Shown here: piece after piece, positions 30,530-39,924 of the stretch
Position numbering within the stretch: position 1 is the first letter of the stretch
How the letters are laid out: every line of letters starts with the position of its first letter
Assembly (NCBI GenBank): GCA_016764915.1
Contig: JAESQY010000063.1
Span: 1 to 64,000 of the forward strand
Origin: Aliivibrio sp.
GTDB taxonomy: Bacteria > Pseudomonadota > Gammaproteobacteria > Enterobacterales > Vibrionaceae
DNA length: 64,000 bases
Direction: 5' to 3'
Made by a program: the position numbers and the translations under genes
The notes under the pieces: model-generated
The model's database searches: none
Told to the model about the DNA's origin: nothing
The model's input: only the letters and a program-made list of their open reading frames with translations

Positions 30530-30964
30530 TTAGCCCCCATTATTTATCCATTCGCTCATGACGACGTTAGTACGGATTTTTTCAATATCCATTTGCATAT
30601 CAATATATTCGCGAATCTCATGAATGCGGCTCATGGTTTCTGCTTTGACAAAAACGACAAGATCCATCTCTCCTGTAATACCTCGACAGGTGACCACTTC
30701 TGGAATGTCTTGAAACAGTGGAATGACATCAGAGCAACGGGCGCATTTGTGTTTGATCTCAAAATAGACAGAAACACCCTCTTTTTGAGATTCACTCAGC
30801 AACACTTGATAACCTTTAATCACATCGGTTTTTTCAAGCTTCTTGATTCGTTCAGACACTGATGAACGAGAAAGATTAACCACCTCTGAGATATGAGAGA
30901 TGCTTTGACGAGCATTTTTGCGCAGCTCGTTAATGATCGCTTTGTCGAATTTATCCAAACCCAC
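30530..30964 (-). CDS. Lrp/AsnC-family transcriptional regulator
   Basis: A 144-residue feast/famine regulator with an N-terminal helix-turn-helix (NARQSISHISEVVNLSRSSVSERI, residues ~17-40) and a C-terminal effector-binding domain. It is divergent from the amino-acid permease at 31097 with about 130 bp between them. The likely job is to regulate that permease in response to an amino acid, as LysG/Lrp-type regulators do for exporters. The effector is not known. Confidence 0.88.
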   Translation of the reverse strand: MGLDKFDKAIINELRKNARQSISHISEVVNLSRSSVSERIKKLEKTDVIKGYQVLLSESQKEGVSVYFEIKHKCARCSDVIPLFQDIPEVVTCRGITGEMDLVVFVKAETMSRIHEIREYIDMQMDIEKIRTNVVMSEWINNGG

Positions 30965-31096
30965 ACCTTATACTGACTTTACGCTATATTTCCGTTATTT
31001 TGTCGGTTGAACGACACTTCTGTTGGATATTGCCGTCACTCTGTTACTGAGTTTGTGCATATAATGACTTTATCATTAATAACGAATAAGAAGCCA

Positions 31097-32356
31097 ATGA
31101 ATAACAATCAAGGAACGATCGGACGCTGGCAAGGCGCCGGACTCATGGCGACCACATTGCTAGGAACTGGTGTCTTTATACTGCCGCAAATGACCATCGC
31201 CAGTTCGGGCAGTGGAGCATTGTTTGCTTGGGTGATTCTAACGTTGGCGATTATCCCGGTAACCTTTGTATTTGGTCGATTGGCCAGTATTTTCCCACAC
31301 GCAGCGGGGCCTGCTTTTTTTGTTGAGAAAGCTTTTGGACGAGTATTAGGGCGAACCATTGGCTTGAGTTTTTTGTTGGTCATACCGTTTGGTGCGCCTG
31401 TTGCGATTATTATTACCTTTCAATTTATTAATGAGCTGATCCCTATGTCTGGGGTAAAAGAGTTGGCGGTTGAAATGTTGTTGATCGGTTTGATCTTTAT
31501 ATTGAATATTAAAGGGCTGCAAGTATCGGCAAAGCTGCAATTTGTATTGACGATGGCTATTGTGGCTATTGTATTAGCGCTGCTTGGAGCGATTGGCTTT
31601 AATACTCAGAGCTTATCTTCCATCTCATTTGGTGAATTACATCAACAGAGCGCCGTTTTTCACGCAGTCGGCATCGCGTTTTGGAGTTTTCTAGGTGTGG
31701 AAGCGATCACCCATCTTGCCAATGATTTTAAACGACCTGAAAAAGACATGATCCCAGCAATGTTAATTGGAGTGATGGTGGTGGGCGTAGTTTATCTTTC
31801 TTGCACACTGTTGCTGTTGCTAGTTCCAAGTGAGGCTCCTATAGCTATGGTGGATATCTTTGACCGTTTGTTAGGTGGATATGGCGCAGAGGTGATTGGT
31901 GTTTTGGGTATTTCCGCTGGGGTTGCCACCGTTAACGTCTATACCGCCAGTGCCGCTCGTTTGATGTGGTCTTTTAGTTCCGAAGGTGTTTTACCACGCT
32001 ATTTCAGCAAACGTAATCAATATCAAGTTCCAGTGCGAGCGTTGAGTGCACAGTTGATTGGCATGGCCATTGTGTTGGCTTTTACCTTTGTCAGTGGGCA
32101 AGATCTTGAAGAGTTAATTAACTGGAACAACGGCGTGTTTGTTTTTATCTATCTCGCAGCGATGTTGTCTGCAGTTAAGTTATTGAAGAAGCGTTATTTG
32201 CCGCTTATCTTCTTAAGCTGCTTGTTCTGTTTTCTGCTGGCTTACTCGATTGGATGGGATATGGTGTTCTCCGTCATTCTATTCTCAGTTATCGCCCCGT
32301 TTGTCTGGTGGCAGCAAAACGTATTAAACCGAAGAGAGCTAGCCGAGTGCCGTTAA
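31097..32356 (+). CDS. APC-superfamily amino-acid permease, YjeH-like
   Basis: About 419 residues with roughly twelve membrane helices. The N-terminal helix GLMATTLLGTGVFILPQMT carries the unwound substrate-site G-x-G of APC transporters. It most resembles E. coli YjeH, an exporter of L-methionine and branched-chain amino acids. The start ATG 31097 (MNNNQGTIGRWQGAG) fits the family; the frame is open 30 codons further upstream but that part is unlike a transporter. The divergent AsnC-type gene suggests regulation by an amino acid. Confidence 0.85.
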   Translation: MNNNQGTIGRWQGAGLMATTLLGTGVFILPQMTIASSGSGALFAWVILTLAIIPVTFVFGRLASIFPHAAGPAFFVEKAFGRVLGRTIGLSFLLVIPFGAPVAIIITFQFINELIPMSGVKELAVEMLLIGLIFILNIKGLQVSAKLQFVLTMAIVAIVLALLGAIGFNTQSLSSISFGELHQQSAVFHAVGIAFWSFLGVEAITHLANDFKRPEKDMIPAMLIGVMVVGVVYLSCTLLLLLVPSEAPIAMVDIFDRLLGGYGAEVIGVLGISAGVATVNVYTASAARLMWSFSSEGVLPRYFSKRNQYQVPVRALSAQLIGMAIVLAFTFVSGQDLEELINWNNGVFVFIYLAAMLSAVKLLKKRYLPLIFLSCLFCFLLAYSIGWDMVFSVILFSVIAPFVWWQQNVLNRRELAECR

Positions 32357-32446
32357 GTGCTGAGCTTATTTAAGGATGAAACAAAGGAAGAGTCGATGAA
32401 CATCGTAATCGAAAGAGCGACTATGTTAGTTATTTTTTGACTGTTT

Positions 32447-32482
32447 AAGATAATGAGCTGAATCTCTTCAGCTCATTATCTT
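32447..32482. terminator. Bidirectional terminator between permease and aldehyde dehydrogenase
   Basis: AAGATAATGAGCTGAA (32447-32462) and TTCAGCTCATTATCTT (32467-32482) form a perfect 16-bp stem with loop TCTC, between two convergent genes. Confidence 0.88.
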
Positions 32483-32502
32483 TTGTTTCTAGAAACGGGG
32501 TT

Positions 32503-34083
32503 CTAGTTAATGTACTGAACCGATTGTTGACTCATCTCGCCATTTATCTGTCTCCAGACTCCTTTTGAGTTTCGATCTCGCAATACTTCAGGAAGCAGTG
32601 CCTGCGGAAAGTTTTGATATGAGACAGGACGTAACCAGCGATAGATGGCAGCTGAACCCACAGAAGTACTACAGCTCATTGTTGCCGAAGGGTAAGTGCC
32701 GCCATGTACCATGCTGTGACACACTTCAACACCCGTCGGCCAACCATTCAGTAATACACGTCCCACCTTATCGTTCAAAATTGAAGTGAGGCGCTCTGCT
32801 TGATAGTGGTCTTCTTCACTGCAGTGGATCGTTGCCGTTAAATGACCACCCAATTTTTTACTTAACGTTTCTAGTTGCTCGTTATCTTTACAGCTAATGA
32901 TGAGCGCCTGTGGGCCAAAAATTTCATCCTCTAGAGCTGGGTTGTTTAACCAATCTTGCGCGGATATTTGATACAGTTTTGCTGTCACGCTGTTGTCATC
33001 AGAATCGCTAGTGATTTTAGTCAGATTAGGTTCTAACTCTCTCTCTTTACACAAAGCGATGTAACTCTGTTTAATGCCTTGGGTGAGAAGGGTGTGTGAT
33101 TGCTGCGAAGCAAGCAGAGACTGCGCCTGTCTGATAAACAGATTCAGAGCTTCTCCTTCAACGGCGATGATCAAACCCGGCTTGGTACAAAATTGTCCTG
33201 CGCCCATTGTCATTGTCTGTACAAATTGCTCAGCCAGTTGAGTTGACGTTTGTTCTAACTGGTGTTTCAGCAGGTAGACCGGGTTGGTTGAGCCCAGTTC
33301 ACCATAAAATGGAATCGGCTCTGGGCGAGAGCTGGCGATGTCCATTAATAGTCGTCCAACTGTTGTCGAACCAGTAAAACCGACCGCTTTAATATGGGGA
33401 TGACGAACTAACTCGCTTCCCAGTTCATGGGATGTTCCTTGCAACAGAGTAAACACCCCTTCTGGAAGTTGACAAAGGGAGAGTGCATTTTTGATGCAGT
33501 GTTCGACACGTTCACTGGTGCCTGGGTGAGCTGGATGACCTTTCATAATGACAGGGCAACCCGCAGCCAGTGCCGAGACCGTATCACCCCCTGCAGTTGA
33601 AAATGCCAATGGGAAGTTAGAAGCGCCAAACACAGCAACCGGACCGATGGCGATATTGTGTGAGCGAATGTCAGGTTTGGGTAGTGGTTGACGAGCGGCA
33701 TCTGCAGTATCAATCACTGCTTGTTGCCAACCTTCATTCAGTAAGTTGTTAGCAAACAGATTGAGTTGACCAATAGTACGACCTAATTCGCCATTAAGAC
33801 GCATCTCAGGAAGGGCCGATTCAAGTTGAGCTCGACTCACAATTTCAGCACGATTCTCTTCTAATTGTTGAGCAATAGTCTGTAAAAAAGCAGCGCGTTG
33901 TTGACTGGTCGTGGATTTATATTCTAGAAAGCAATCTTGGGCACTTTGTGCAGCTTGATTAATTTGTTGCAGAGAATCCTGCCTAAAATCGCCAGCCAGC
34001 TTAGAACCGTCTACTGGATTAACGGCTTGGAAAACATCCGTAGAAAGTGTGTTTGCTGTGCTTGCTTGAGTCGTGGTTGACAT
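32503..34083 (-). CDS. Alpha-ketoglutarate semialdehyde dehydrogenase
   Basis: A 526-residue NAD(P)-dependent aldehyde dehydrogenase. The glutamate motif region GELGSTNPVYLLK and the catalytic-cysteine segment GAGQFCTKPG match the 2,5-dioxovalerate dehydrogenase group, which oxidises 2-oxoglutarate semialdehyde to 2-oxoglutarate. This is the last step of hydroxyproline and sugar-acid degradation; the adjacent epimerase makes hydroxyproline the likely source. ATG 34083 has TAAGGA 6 nt upstream and is preferred over ATG 34089, which is too close to it. It lies about 50 bp downstream of the epimerase on the same strand. Confidence 0.88.
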   Translation of the reverse strand: MSTTTQASTANTLSTDVFQAVNPVDGSKLAGDFRQDSLQQINQAAQSAQDCFLEYKSTTSQQRAAFLQTIAQQLEENRAEIVSRAQLESALPEMRLNGELGRTIGQLNLFANNLLNEGWQQAVIDTADAARQPLPKPDIRSHNIAIGPVAVFGASNFPLAFSTAGGDTVSALAAGCPVIMKGHPAHPGTSERVEHCIKNALSLCQLPEGVFTLLQGTSHELGSELVRHPHIKAVGFTGSTTVGRLLMDIASSRPEPIPFYGELGSTNPVYLLKHQLEQTSTQLAEQFVQTMTMGAGQFCTKPGLIIAVEGEALNLFIRQAQSLLASQQSHTLLTQGIKQSYIALCKERELEPNLTKITSDSDDNSVTAKLYQISAQDWLNNPALEDEIFGPQALIISCKDNEQLETLSKKLGGHLTATIHCSEEDHYQAERLTSILNDKVGRVLLNGWPTGVEVCHSMVHGGTYPSATMSCSTSVGSAAIYRWLRPVSYQNFPQALLPEVLRDRNSKGVWRQINGEMSQQSVQYIN

Positions 34084-34132
34084 GGTCATTCCTTACTGTC
34101 CAAATTCATGTGTGAGTTATTTGTTATGTTAT

Positions 34133-35134
34133 TTATTTCACTTCAAAACCAAATGCATATGGGTCATCTTCATCAACCCAGATGGTATTGTGACCAAACA
34201 CTTTAGCCCAGCCCTCTACGCTTGGATTGATCCCTTCATAAGGCCCAACTTGTGCGGTGGATTCCACTCGGCCTTTAAACATGCTGCCGATAATACTTTC
34301 ATGAACAAAGTCATCGCCAACCTGTAATTTACCTTTGGCATACCACTGTGCCATTCGAGCACTGGTACCTGTGCCGCATGGGGATCTATCGATTGCACGA
34401 TCGCCATAAAACACGGCGTTACGAGCAACGGCTTCAGGTTGGGTTGGTTCACCCGTCCATAAAACATGAGTGACGCCATTAACCGTGGGATCTTCTGGAT
34501 GAATACACTCAACTGCACTATCAACCGCTTGACGAACGAGCGGGCTCAGCTGCAAAATTTGGTCGGTGCTGAAATGCTCTAATCCTTGATAGTTTTTCTG
34601 TGGGTCGACGATGGCGTAGTAATTTCCGCCATAAGAGACATCCACCACCAGCTCTCCCAGCGTTGGGACATTGACGACCACATCCGTATGCGCTAAATAA
34701 GAGGAAATGTTGTGAATTTTGACTGATTCGACTTTGCCATTGACTTGCTGGTATTCAATTTTAATTTGACCTGCAGGGACGTCAAGAATCAGTTGACCAG
34801 GTATTTTGGGTGTAATAATGGCGTTTTCTATGGCTGCGGTGACAGTGCCGATAGTGCCATGCCCGCACATAGGTAAGCAGCCACTGGTCTCAATAAATAG
34901 GATAGAGGCGTCGGCATTGCTAGAGCAAGGAGGCAAAACCATTGAGCCCGACATCATAGAGTGACCTCGGGGTTCAAACATTAACGCTTGTCTTATCCAG
35001 TCAAACTCTTTTAAAAAGTGCTGTCTTTTCTCGCTCATGGTATCCCCGATGAGGGGAGGGTAACCTCCAGCAACTAAACGAACAGGATTGCCGCAAGTGT
35101 GAGCATCAATACAAAAAAACGTTCCCTTTCTCAT
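34133..35134 (-). CDS. 4-hydroxyproline 2-epimerase (proline racemase family)
   Basis: A 333-residue proline-racemase-fold enzyme. Both catalytic cysteines are present: C90 in MCGHGTIG and C253 in DRSPCGTGTSARMA. Having both Cys marks racemases/epimerases, while trans-3-hydroxyproline dehydratases carry Ser or Thr at the first. The likely reaction is trans-4-hydroxy-L-proline to cis-4-hydroxy-D-proline, the first pathway step. AAGGAGG precedes the ATG. It is divergent from the FAD enzyme that would take its product, with a GntR-like operator between. Confidence 0.9.
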   Translation of the reverse strand: MRKGTFFCIDAHTCGNPVRLVAGGYPPLIGDTMSEKRQHFLKEFDWIRQALMFEPRGHSMMSGSMVLPPCSSNADASILFIETSGCLPMCGHGTIGTVTAAIENAIITPKIPGQLILDVPAGQIKIEYQQVNGKVESVKIHNISSYLAHTDVVVNVPTLGELVVDVSYGGNYYAIVDPQKNYQGLEHFSTDQILQLSPLVRQAVDSAVECIHPEDPTVNGVTHVLWTGEPTQPEAVARNAVFYGDRAIDRSPCGTGTSARMAQWYAKGKLQVGDDFVHESIIGSMFKGRVESTAQVGPYEGINPSVEGWAKVFGHNTIWVDEDDPYAFGFEVK

Positions 35135-35200
35135 TTTTTGTTCCTCCTTAACATCGCATCTTTTAAAATGTAATAATAATGTTAATATAACTCATGGTAT

Positions 35201-35212
35201 ATTTTATACAAT
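35201..35212. promoter_or_regulatory. GntR-type operator candidate, site 1
   Basis: ATTTTATACAAT matches the palindrome ATTGTATACAAT (site 2) at 11 of 12 positions. It lies between the divergent epimerase and FAD enzyme genes and covers bases just after the possible start ATG 35194, favouring the start at 35233. Confidence 0.5.
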
Positions 35213-35232
35213 CTTATTTTGGACTAAATGTG

Positions 35233-36486
35233 ATGAATAGAGATGCAAAGATAGATGTTATTATTATTGGGGGGGGTATCGTCGGTTTATGTTGCGCATA
35301 CCGCTTACAAAAGAGTGGCCTAAAAACGCGACTCATTGATAGTAAAGGAGTTGCACAAGGTTGTTCAAAAGGTAATGCAGGACACTTCGCCACAGAGCAA
35401 ATATTCCCACTCTCTTCACCCGCACTGCTTCCTCAACTGCCCAAAATGCTATTTGATCCACAAAGCCCGGTATCAATTCGTTGGCGAGATATTCTACAAA
35501 CACTCCCTTGGATGTGTCGATTTCTGTTTAATGCCAGACCGAAACAATTTAGCAAAGCGACCTCTGCACTGATTGAACTTAACAAGCACTCGTTAGAGTC
35601 ATGGCAACAGCTTCTCACTGAAATTGGCAAGCTGCATATGCTCAAAGATGAGGGGTCATTATTAGTCTTTGAAACCGATAAGGCCTTTAATCGCTATCTC
35701 TCTATGTTGGATGAATTATTGCTGAACGGGGTTGATGCCATTGTGCTTGATGGTAACGAAGCACGTCGAAAAGAACCTAATCTAAGTCATAATGTAAAAT
35801 ACGCGATTCTATTTCCTAGTACTGGGCATACCGTTGAGCCATACGATTTATGTATATCAATATCAGAGGCTTACCAAGGGATTGGTGGTGAGGTTGTTAT
35901 TGATAAGGTTGAGGCTATCTCACTCTCTGAATCTGATTGTCAGGTAGAAACGTCACGTTTAGGTAAGATGAGAACGGAAAAAGTTTTGCTTTCCGCAGGT
36001 GTGTGGTCTGCAAAGTTAGCCAAGCAGCTCACCAATATTAATGCACCGCTACAAGCTGAACGTGGTTACCATTTAATGATACCCAAATCAGCGAATACGC
36101 TTTCAATGGCAGTGAGCTCTGCAGAAAGAAAGTTCATCATGACACCAATGAGTGGAGGGTTACGTTTAGCTGGAACGGTTGAGTATGCGCATGTTGATGC
36201 GGTTGAAAATCCGCATCGTTCTACGATGTTGCATCAACATGCCAGAGCATTGATTCCGAATTTATCTCAACAGACAGGGGACGGCTGGATGGGGCCAAGA
36301 CCGTCACTACCAGATTCATTACCGGTGATTGATTTAGCTTGTGATGATCGAGTGCTAATGGCATTTGGGCATCAACATCTAGGGTTGACTCAAGCAGCGT
36401 TTACCGCTGATCTTATTCTTTCTCTACATCAACAACAACCGACGAAAATCGAGATTAAACCATATTCTATTTCTCGTTTTATTTAA
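35233..36486 (+). CDS. FAD-dependent D-hydroxyproline oxidase/dehydrogenase (DadA-like)
   Basis: About 417 residues of the DAO/DadA fold. The N-terminal dinucleotide site is VIIIGGGIVGLCCAYRLQ, preceded by MNRDAKID. The C-terminal FAD contacts include GWMGPRPSLPDSLPVI and FGHQHLGLTQA. In hydroxyproline pathways such an enzyme oxidises cis-4-hydroxy-D-proline to pyrroline-4-hydroxy-2-carboxylate. The frame is open from ATG 35194, but the extra 13 residues overlap an operator-like site, so ATG 35233 is preferred. The pathway role is inferred from neighbours. Confidence 0.85.
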   Translation: MNRDAKIDVIIIGGGIVGLCCAYRLQKSGLKTRLIDSKGVAQGCSKGNAGHFATEQIFPLSSPALLPQLPKMLFDPQSPVSIRWRDILQTLPWMCRFLFNARPKQFSKATSALIELNKHSLESWQQLLTEIGKLHMLKDEGSLLVFETDKAFNRYLSMLDELLLNGVDAIVLDGNEARRKEPNLSHNVKYAILFPSTGHTVEPYDLCISISEAYQGIGGEVVIDKVEAISLSESDCQVETSRLGKMRTEKVLLSAGVWSAKLAKQLTNINAPLQAERGYHLMIPKSANTLSMAVSSAERKFIMTPMSGGLRLAGTVEYAHVDAVENPHRSTMLHQHARALIPNLSQQTGDGWMGPRPSLPDSLPVIDLACDDRVLMAFGHQHLGLTQAAFTADLILSLHQQQPTKIEIKPYSISRFI

Positions 36487-36500
36487 AAAAACTGCATAAT

Positions 36501-36518
36501 TATATTGTATACAATATA
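36501..36518. promoter_or_regulatory. GntR-type operator candidate, site 2 (perfect palindrome)
   Basis: TATATTGTATACAATATA is a perfect 18-bp palindrome (20 bp with the flanking T and A), 114 nt upstream of the binding-protein gene. Its core, ATTGTATACAAT, recurs in altered form at 35201, 37776 and 48946. Confidence 0.7.
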
Positions 36519-36631
36519 AAATGCTGATAGTTTCGTTAACGATTCATTAACATTATCAAAAATAAAATAGCAAATATACGCTTGAACGCAGTAATGAATA
36601 AGCGTTAATTAAATTAAAACGGAGAAGGTCA

Positions 36632-37708
36632 ATGTTAAAGAGTATCAAGATAAAGCCTTACATCTTGCTTCCAGTGTTTTTAGGAGCTGCGTTTAGCGCC
36701 GTCGGTGCAGATAAGTTAACCGTAGTATCTTGGGGGGGGGCATTTACCAAGAGTCAGGTAGAGGCCTATCACAAACCATTTATTGAAGCGACAGGGGTTC
36801 AAATCATTTCTGAAGATTTTAACGGCGGCTTAGCAGAAATTAAAGCGCAGGTAGAGTCTGGCAATGTGATATGGGATCTTGTCTCTTTAGATAAGCCAGA
36901 CATTGTACGAGGTTGTGCGGAAGGTCTGCTAGAAACGTTTGACCCATCTCTTTTACCTGCCGGTGCAGATGGGACTCCGGCCAAAGATGACTTTATTGAT
37001 GGGGCAGTTCATGAGTGTGCAGTGAACTCGATTGTTGTATCAACAATCCTTGCTATTAATGAAGACCAATTTAAAGGCAAAGCGAAACCAAGCAAGATGA
37101 CCGACCTTTTTGATCTAAAAACATTTCCCGGTCGTCGTGGTTTGCAGAAAATCCCGCAAGGTAATATGGAGTGGGCACTGTTAGCCGATGGCGTAGCACC
37201 GCAGGATGTCTATGCTCAGTTGGAAACTCGTGAAGGTCGTGATCGCGCGTTTAGTAAACTGAATACCATCAAAGAGCATGTATTTTGGTGGACAACAGGC
37301 GCTCAAGCACCACAAATGTTAGCGGATGGCGAAGTGGTTATTTCGTCTGCGTTTAATGGTCGTATCTCGAATGCTAAACGCGATGAAAATCAGCCATTTA
37401 AAATCATTTGGGATCGTCAAATGGGTTACATGAACGGTTGGGTTATTCCAAAAGGCAGTAAGAATTTAGAGCGCGCGATTGAGTTTATTGTGCTTTCATC
37501 TAAAACTAAGCCATTGGCAGATCAAGCAAAATACATTTCATATGGTCCAACACGTAAATCATCGACCATCAATATGGATAAAGCACTGTTAGACACTCTT
37601 CCAACAGCTCCTCAAAACTTTGAAACCGCTTTTTTAGTGAATGACGAGTGGTGGGGCGATTATGCGGATGAGTTAAACGAAGAGTTTAATACTTGGTTAG
37701 CTAAGTAA
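36632..37708 (+). CDS. Periplasmic binding protein of polyamine-type ABC importer
   Basis: A 358-residue PotD/PotF-like extracellular solute-binding protein with a Sec signal peptide (hydrophobic residues ~10-25, cleavage near VGA/DK). The mature start DKLTVVSWGGAFTKSQ is typical of spermidine/putrescine-like binding proteins. It is the first gene of a plus-strand transport operon with a DapA-type enzyme, an ATPase and two permeases. In this context the ligand is probably hydroxyproline or a related imino acid or betaine rather than a polyamine; this is inference. Confidence 0.87.
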   Translation: MLKSIKIKPYILLPVFLGAAFSAVGADKLTVVSWGGAFTKSQVEAYHKPFIEATGVQIISEDFNGGLAEIKAQVESGNVIWDLVSLDKPDIVRGCAEGLLETFDPSLLPAGADGTPAKDDFIDGAVHECAVNSIVVSTILAINEDQFKGKAKPSKMTDLFDLKTFPGRRGLQKIPQGNMEWALLADGVAPQDVYAQLETREGRDRAFSKLNTIKEHVFWWTTGAQAPQMLADGEVVISSAFNGRISNAKRDENQPFKIIWDRQMGYMNGWVIPKGSKNLERAIEFIVLSSKTKPLADQAKYISYGPTRKSSTINMDKALLDTLPTAPQNFETAFLVNDEWWGDYADELNEEFNTWLAK

Positions 37709-37721
37709 GAGACAGAGATTG

Positions 37722-37763
37722 ATGGAGGCGCTGTTCTATTTTGAATAGACGCTTCCATTTTTT
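37722..37763 (+). terminator. Partial terminator inside the transport operon
   Basis: ATGGAGGCG and CGCTTCCAT (one wobble) enclose an inner TTCTATT/GAATAGA pairing, then TTTTTT. It would lower downstream expression and leave more of the binding protein. Confidence 0.72.
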
Positions 37764-37775
37764 AAGAGGGATATT

Positions 37776-37787
37776 TTTGTATAAAAT
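37776..37787. promoter_or_regulatory. GntR-type operator candidate, site 3
   Basis: TTTGTATAAAAT matches ATTGTATACAAT at 10 of 12 positions and lies 27 nt upstream of the DapA-type gene. Confidence 0.35.
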
Positions 37788-37813
37788 ATCCAATATTAAG
37801 GAAGGGACATAAC

Positions 37814-38725
37814 ATGAAAATTAATTGGAAAGGCGTATACCCAGCCGTTAGTACACAGTTCAATGCCGATCAATCACTGAACTTTGAGGCGACTCAAACA
37901 GTGATCGATAATCAAATAAACGATGGTGTGGATGGGATTATATGCCTAGGTACAGTTGGTGAAAACTGCTCATTACTGCCAGAAGAGAAGAGACAAGTTC
38001 TAACCGCTGCGCATGAAGTGGTTGCTGGTCGTGTTCCTTTGATTGCGGGCACAGCAGAATCAAGAACTGAAGGCTCAATTGAATACATGCAAGATGCCCT
38101 TAAAATAGGTATTGATGGTTGTATGGTAATGCCTGCAATGGTCTACCGCACTTCTCAGCGCGAAACCGAAGTTTACTACTCAACATTAGCCGAAGCGACA
38201 CCTGAAATGCCAATGATGATCTACAACAATCCGGTGTCATACGGTGTGGATGTTGGTCTAAGTAGCATGGAAAAGTTGGCAAAATTTGACAACATTGTGG
38301 CGATTAAAGAGTCCACCACCGATACTCGCCGTATTACTGAGTTATACAACAAGTTCAATGATCGTTTTACTATTTTTTGTGGTGTGGATGATATCGCTCT
38401 TGAGTCACTTATGTTGGGTGTCACCGGTTGGATTTCTGGTTTGACTAACGCCTTCCCGAAAGAGTCTGTTGCAATTTATCGGCTAGCATCACAGGGCCGT
38501 TACGCTGAAGCATTGGAAATTTACCGTTGGTTCCTACCACTATTAAAACTGGACACCATCCCGACATTGGTTCAGTGCATTAAGTTAGCTGAGCAAGTAT
38601 GTGGCCGAGGATCTGAAGTGGTTCGTGCTCCGCGTTTGGTTTTAGAAGGCGCTGAGCGTGATGCGGTTATTCGTCTCGTTGAAGAGTCTATGGCAACACG
38701 TCCTGATCTTAATAAGTACTTGTAA
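37814..38725 (+). CDS. DapA-family pyrroline-4-hydroxy-2-carboxylate deaminase
   Basis: A 303-residue Schiff-base TIM-barrel enzyme. The catalytic Lys is in NIVAIKESTTDTRRI, the Tyr in MMIYNNPVSYG, and the substrate-binding GTVGEN motif is near residue 45. Such enzymes in hydroxyproline clusters convert pyrroline-4-hydroxy-2-carboxylate to 2-oxoglutarate semialdehyde, releasing ammonia. That fits with the epimerase, FAD enzyme and semialdehyde dehydrogenase nearby. GGAAGGG precedes the ATG. A plain dihydrodipicolinate synthase is less likely given the location. Confidence 0.86.
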   Translation: MKINWKGVYPAVSTQFNADQSLNFEATQTVIDNQINDGVDGIICLGTVGENCSLLPEEKRQVLTAAHEVVAGRVPLIAGTAESRTEGSIEYMQDALKIGIDGCMVMPAMVYRTSQRETEVYYSTLAEATPEMPMMIYNNPVSYGVDVGLSSMEKLAKFDNIVAIKESTTDTRRITELYNKFNDRFTIFCGVDDIALESLMLGVTGWISGLTNAFPKESVAIYRLASQGRYAEALEIYRWFLPLLKLDTIPTLVQCIKLAEQVCGRGSEVVRAPRLVLEGAERDAVIRLVEESMATRPDLNKYL

Positions 38726-38748
38726 TCTCTGGTTATGAGCTGAGTGAT

Positions 38749-38777
38749 ATGGGTAGAGTTAAAGGCTACCCATTTAA
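38749..38777 (+). terminator. Hairpin after the DapA-type gene
   Basis: ATGGGTAG (38749-38756) pairs perfectly with CTACCCAT (38766-38773), followed by TTAATT. Probably a weak internal terminator. Confidence 0.55.
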
Positions 38778-38800
38778 TTATGAATAATTAAGAGGCAGTG

Positions 38801-39885
38801 ATGAATAGTCAGTATGTGAGTTTTAAACAAGTTCAAAAGACCTACGATGGTGAGCAGCTGGTGGTTAAAAACTTTAACCTTGATATTGCAGAAGGGGAGT
38901 TTGTCACCATGCTTGGGCCGTCGGGTTCGGGTAAAACAACCTGTTTAATGATGTTAGCGGGTTTTGAAACTGCCACGAATGGCGAGATCTACATTGACCA
39001 AGTTGCGGTGAATAATTTAGCACCTCATAAACGTGACATTGGTATGGTGTTTCAAAACTATGCTTTGTTCCCTCATATGACGTTGCAGAAAATTTGGCCT
39101 TTCCACTGAAAGCACGAAAAATGACGGCTGATGTCATTGATAAAAAAGTAAAAGATGTTTTAGAGATGGTCGAACTTGGTCATGTTGCCAGTCGTCGACC
39201 GGGACAGCTTTCTGGTGGGCAGCAACAGCGAGTGGCATTGGCCCGAGCTTTAGTGTTCGAGCCAAAACTAGTACTAATGGATGAACCGCTAGGCGCATTG
39301 GATAAACAGCTTCGTGAGCAGATGCAGTATGAGATAAAACGTCTGCATGAAAAACTGGGCATTACTATTTTATACGTTACCCACGATCAGACTGAAGCGC
39401 TTACCATGTCCGATAGAATTGCAGTTTTTAATGACGGCATGGTGCAACAACTCGCCAGTCCAACGGATCTGTATGAACACCCTGAAAATACATTTGTTGC
39501 TCAGTTTATTGGCGAAAATAATCAACTTGATGGTCATGTTGATGAGTTTAACAGTGATCATTGCGTCATTAACATCGCTGGCGAAAAAGTAAAAGCGAGA
39601 GCGGTGAAGGTCAACCAGGTTGGTGAGAAAAGTACTTTGTCGATCAGGCCGGAAAAAGTAGTAGTTGATCCAGAAAGCGGGGAATTTGACAATATTTTTC
39701 AAGCTAAAACCCAAGAAGTTATCTACCACGGTGATCATTTAAGATTGGTCGTTGAGTTATTAGGAAATCGTAATTTTGTGGTTAAAGTGCCTAATAATTC
39801 CGATCATAACTTAATGATTGGTGAAACAATTTCGGTGGGATGGTCAAGCCATGATTGCCACGCATTGAACGCGGTAGCAAGTTAA
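38801..39885 (+). CDS. Polyamine-type ABC transporter ATPase, split by a frameshift
   Basis: A PotA-like ATPase: Walker A GPSGSGKTTCL, signature LSGGQQQRVALARAL, Walker B LVLMDEP, and a C-terminal TOBE-like regulatory part. ATG 38801 has AAGAGG 5 nt upstream. The first frame ends at a TGA at 39107-39109, and the rest is open in another frame from about 39094. The sequence ATGACGTTGCAGAAAAT lacks one base at about 39082; ATG ACG GTT GCA GAA AAT would read MTVAENLAF, the family consensus. The repaired protein is about 361 residues, the normal length. Confidence 0.88.
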
Positions 39886-39924
39886 TTTGATTGTTCTAAT
39901 TCAACTGAAAGCAAGGAGAGATGT

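Noticed and set aside
35194-35232. ATG 35194 as start of the FAD enzyme
   Set aside because: The extra 13 residues lie before the usual N-terminus and overlap an operator-like palindrome.
37814-38725. Dihydrodipicolinate synthase (dapA) for lysine synthesis
   Set aside because: It is embedded in a transport/hydroxyproline operon, and the neighbouring enzymes fit the deaminase role better.
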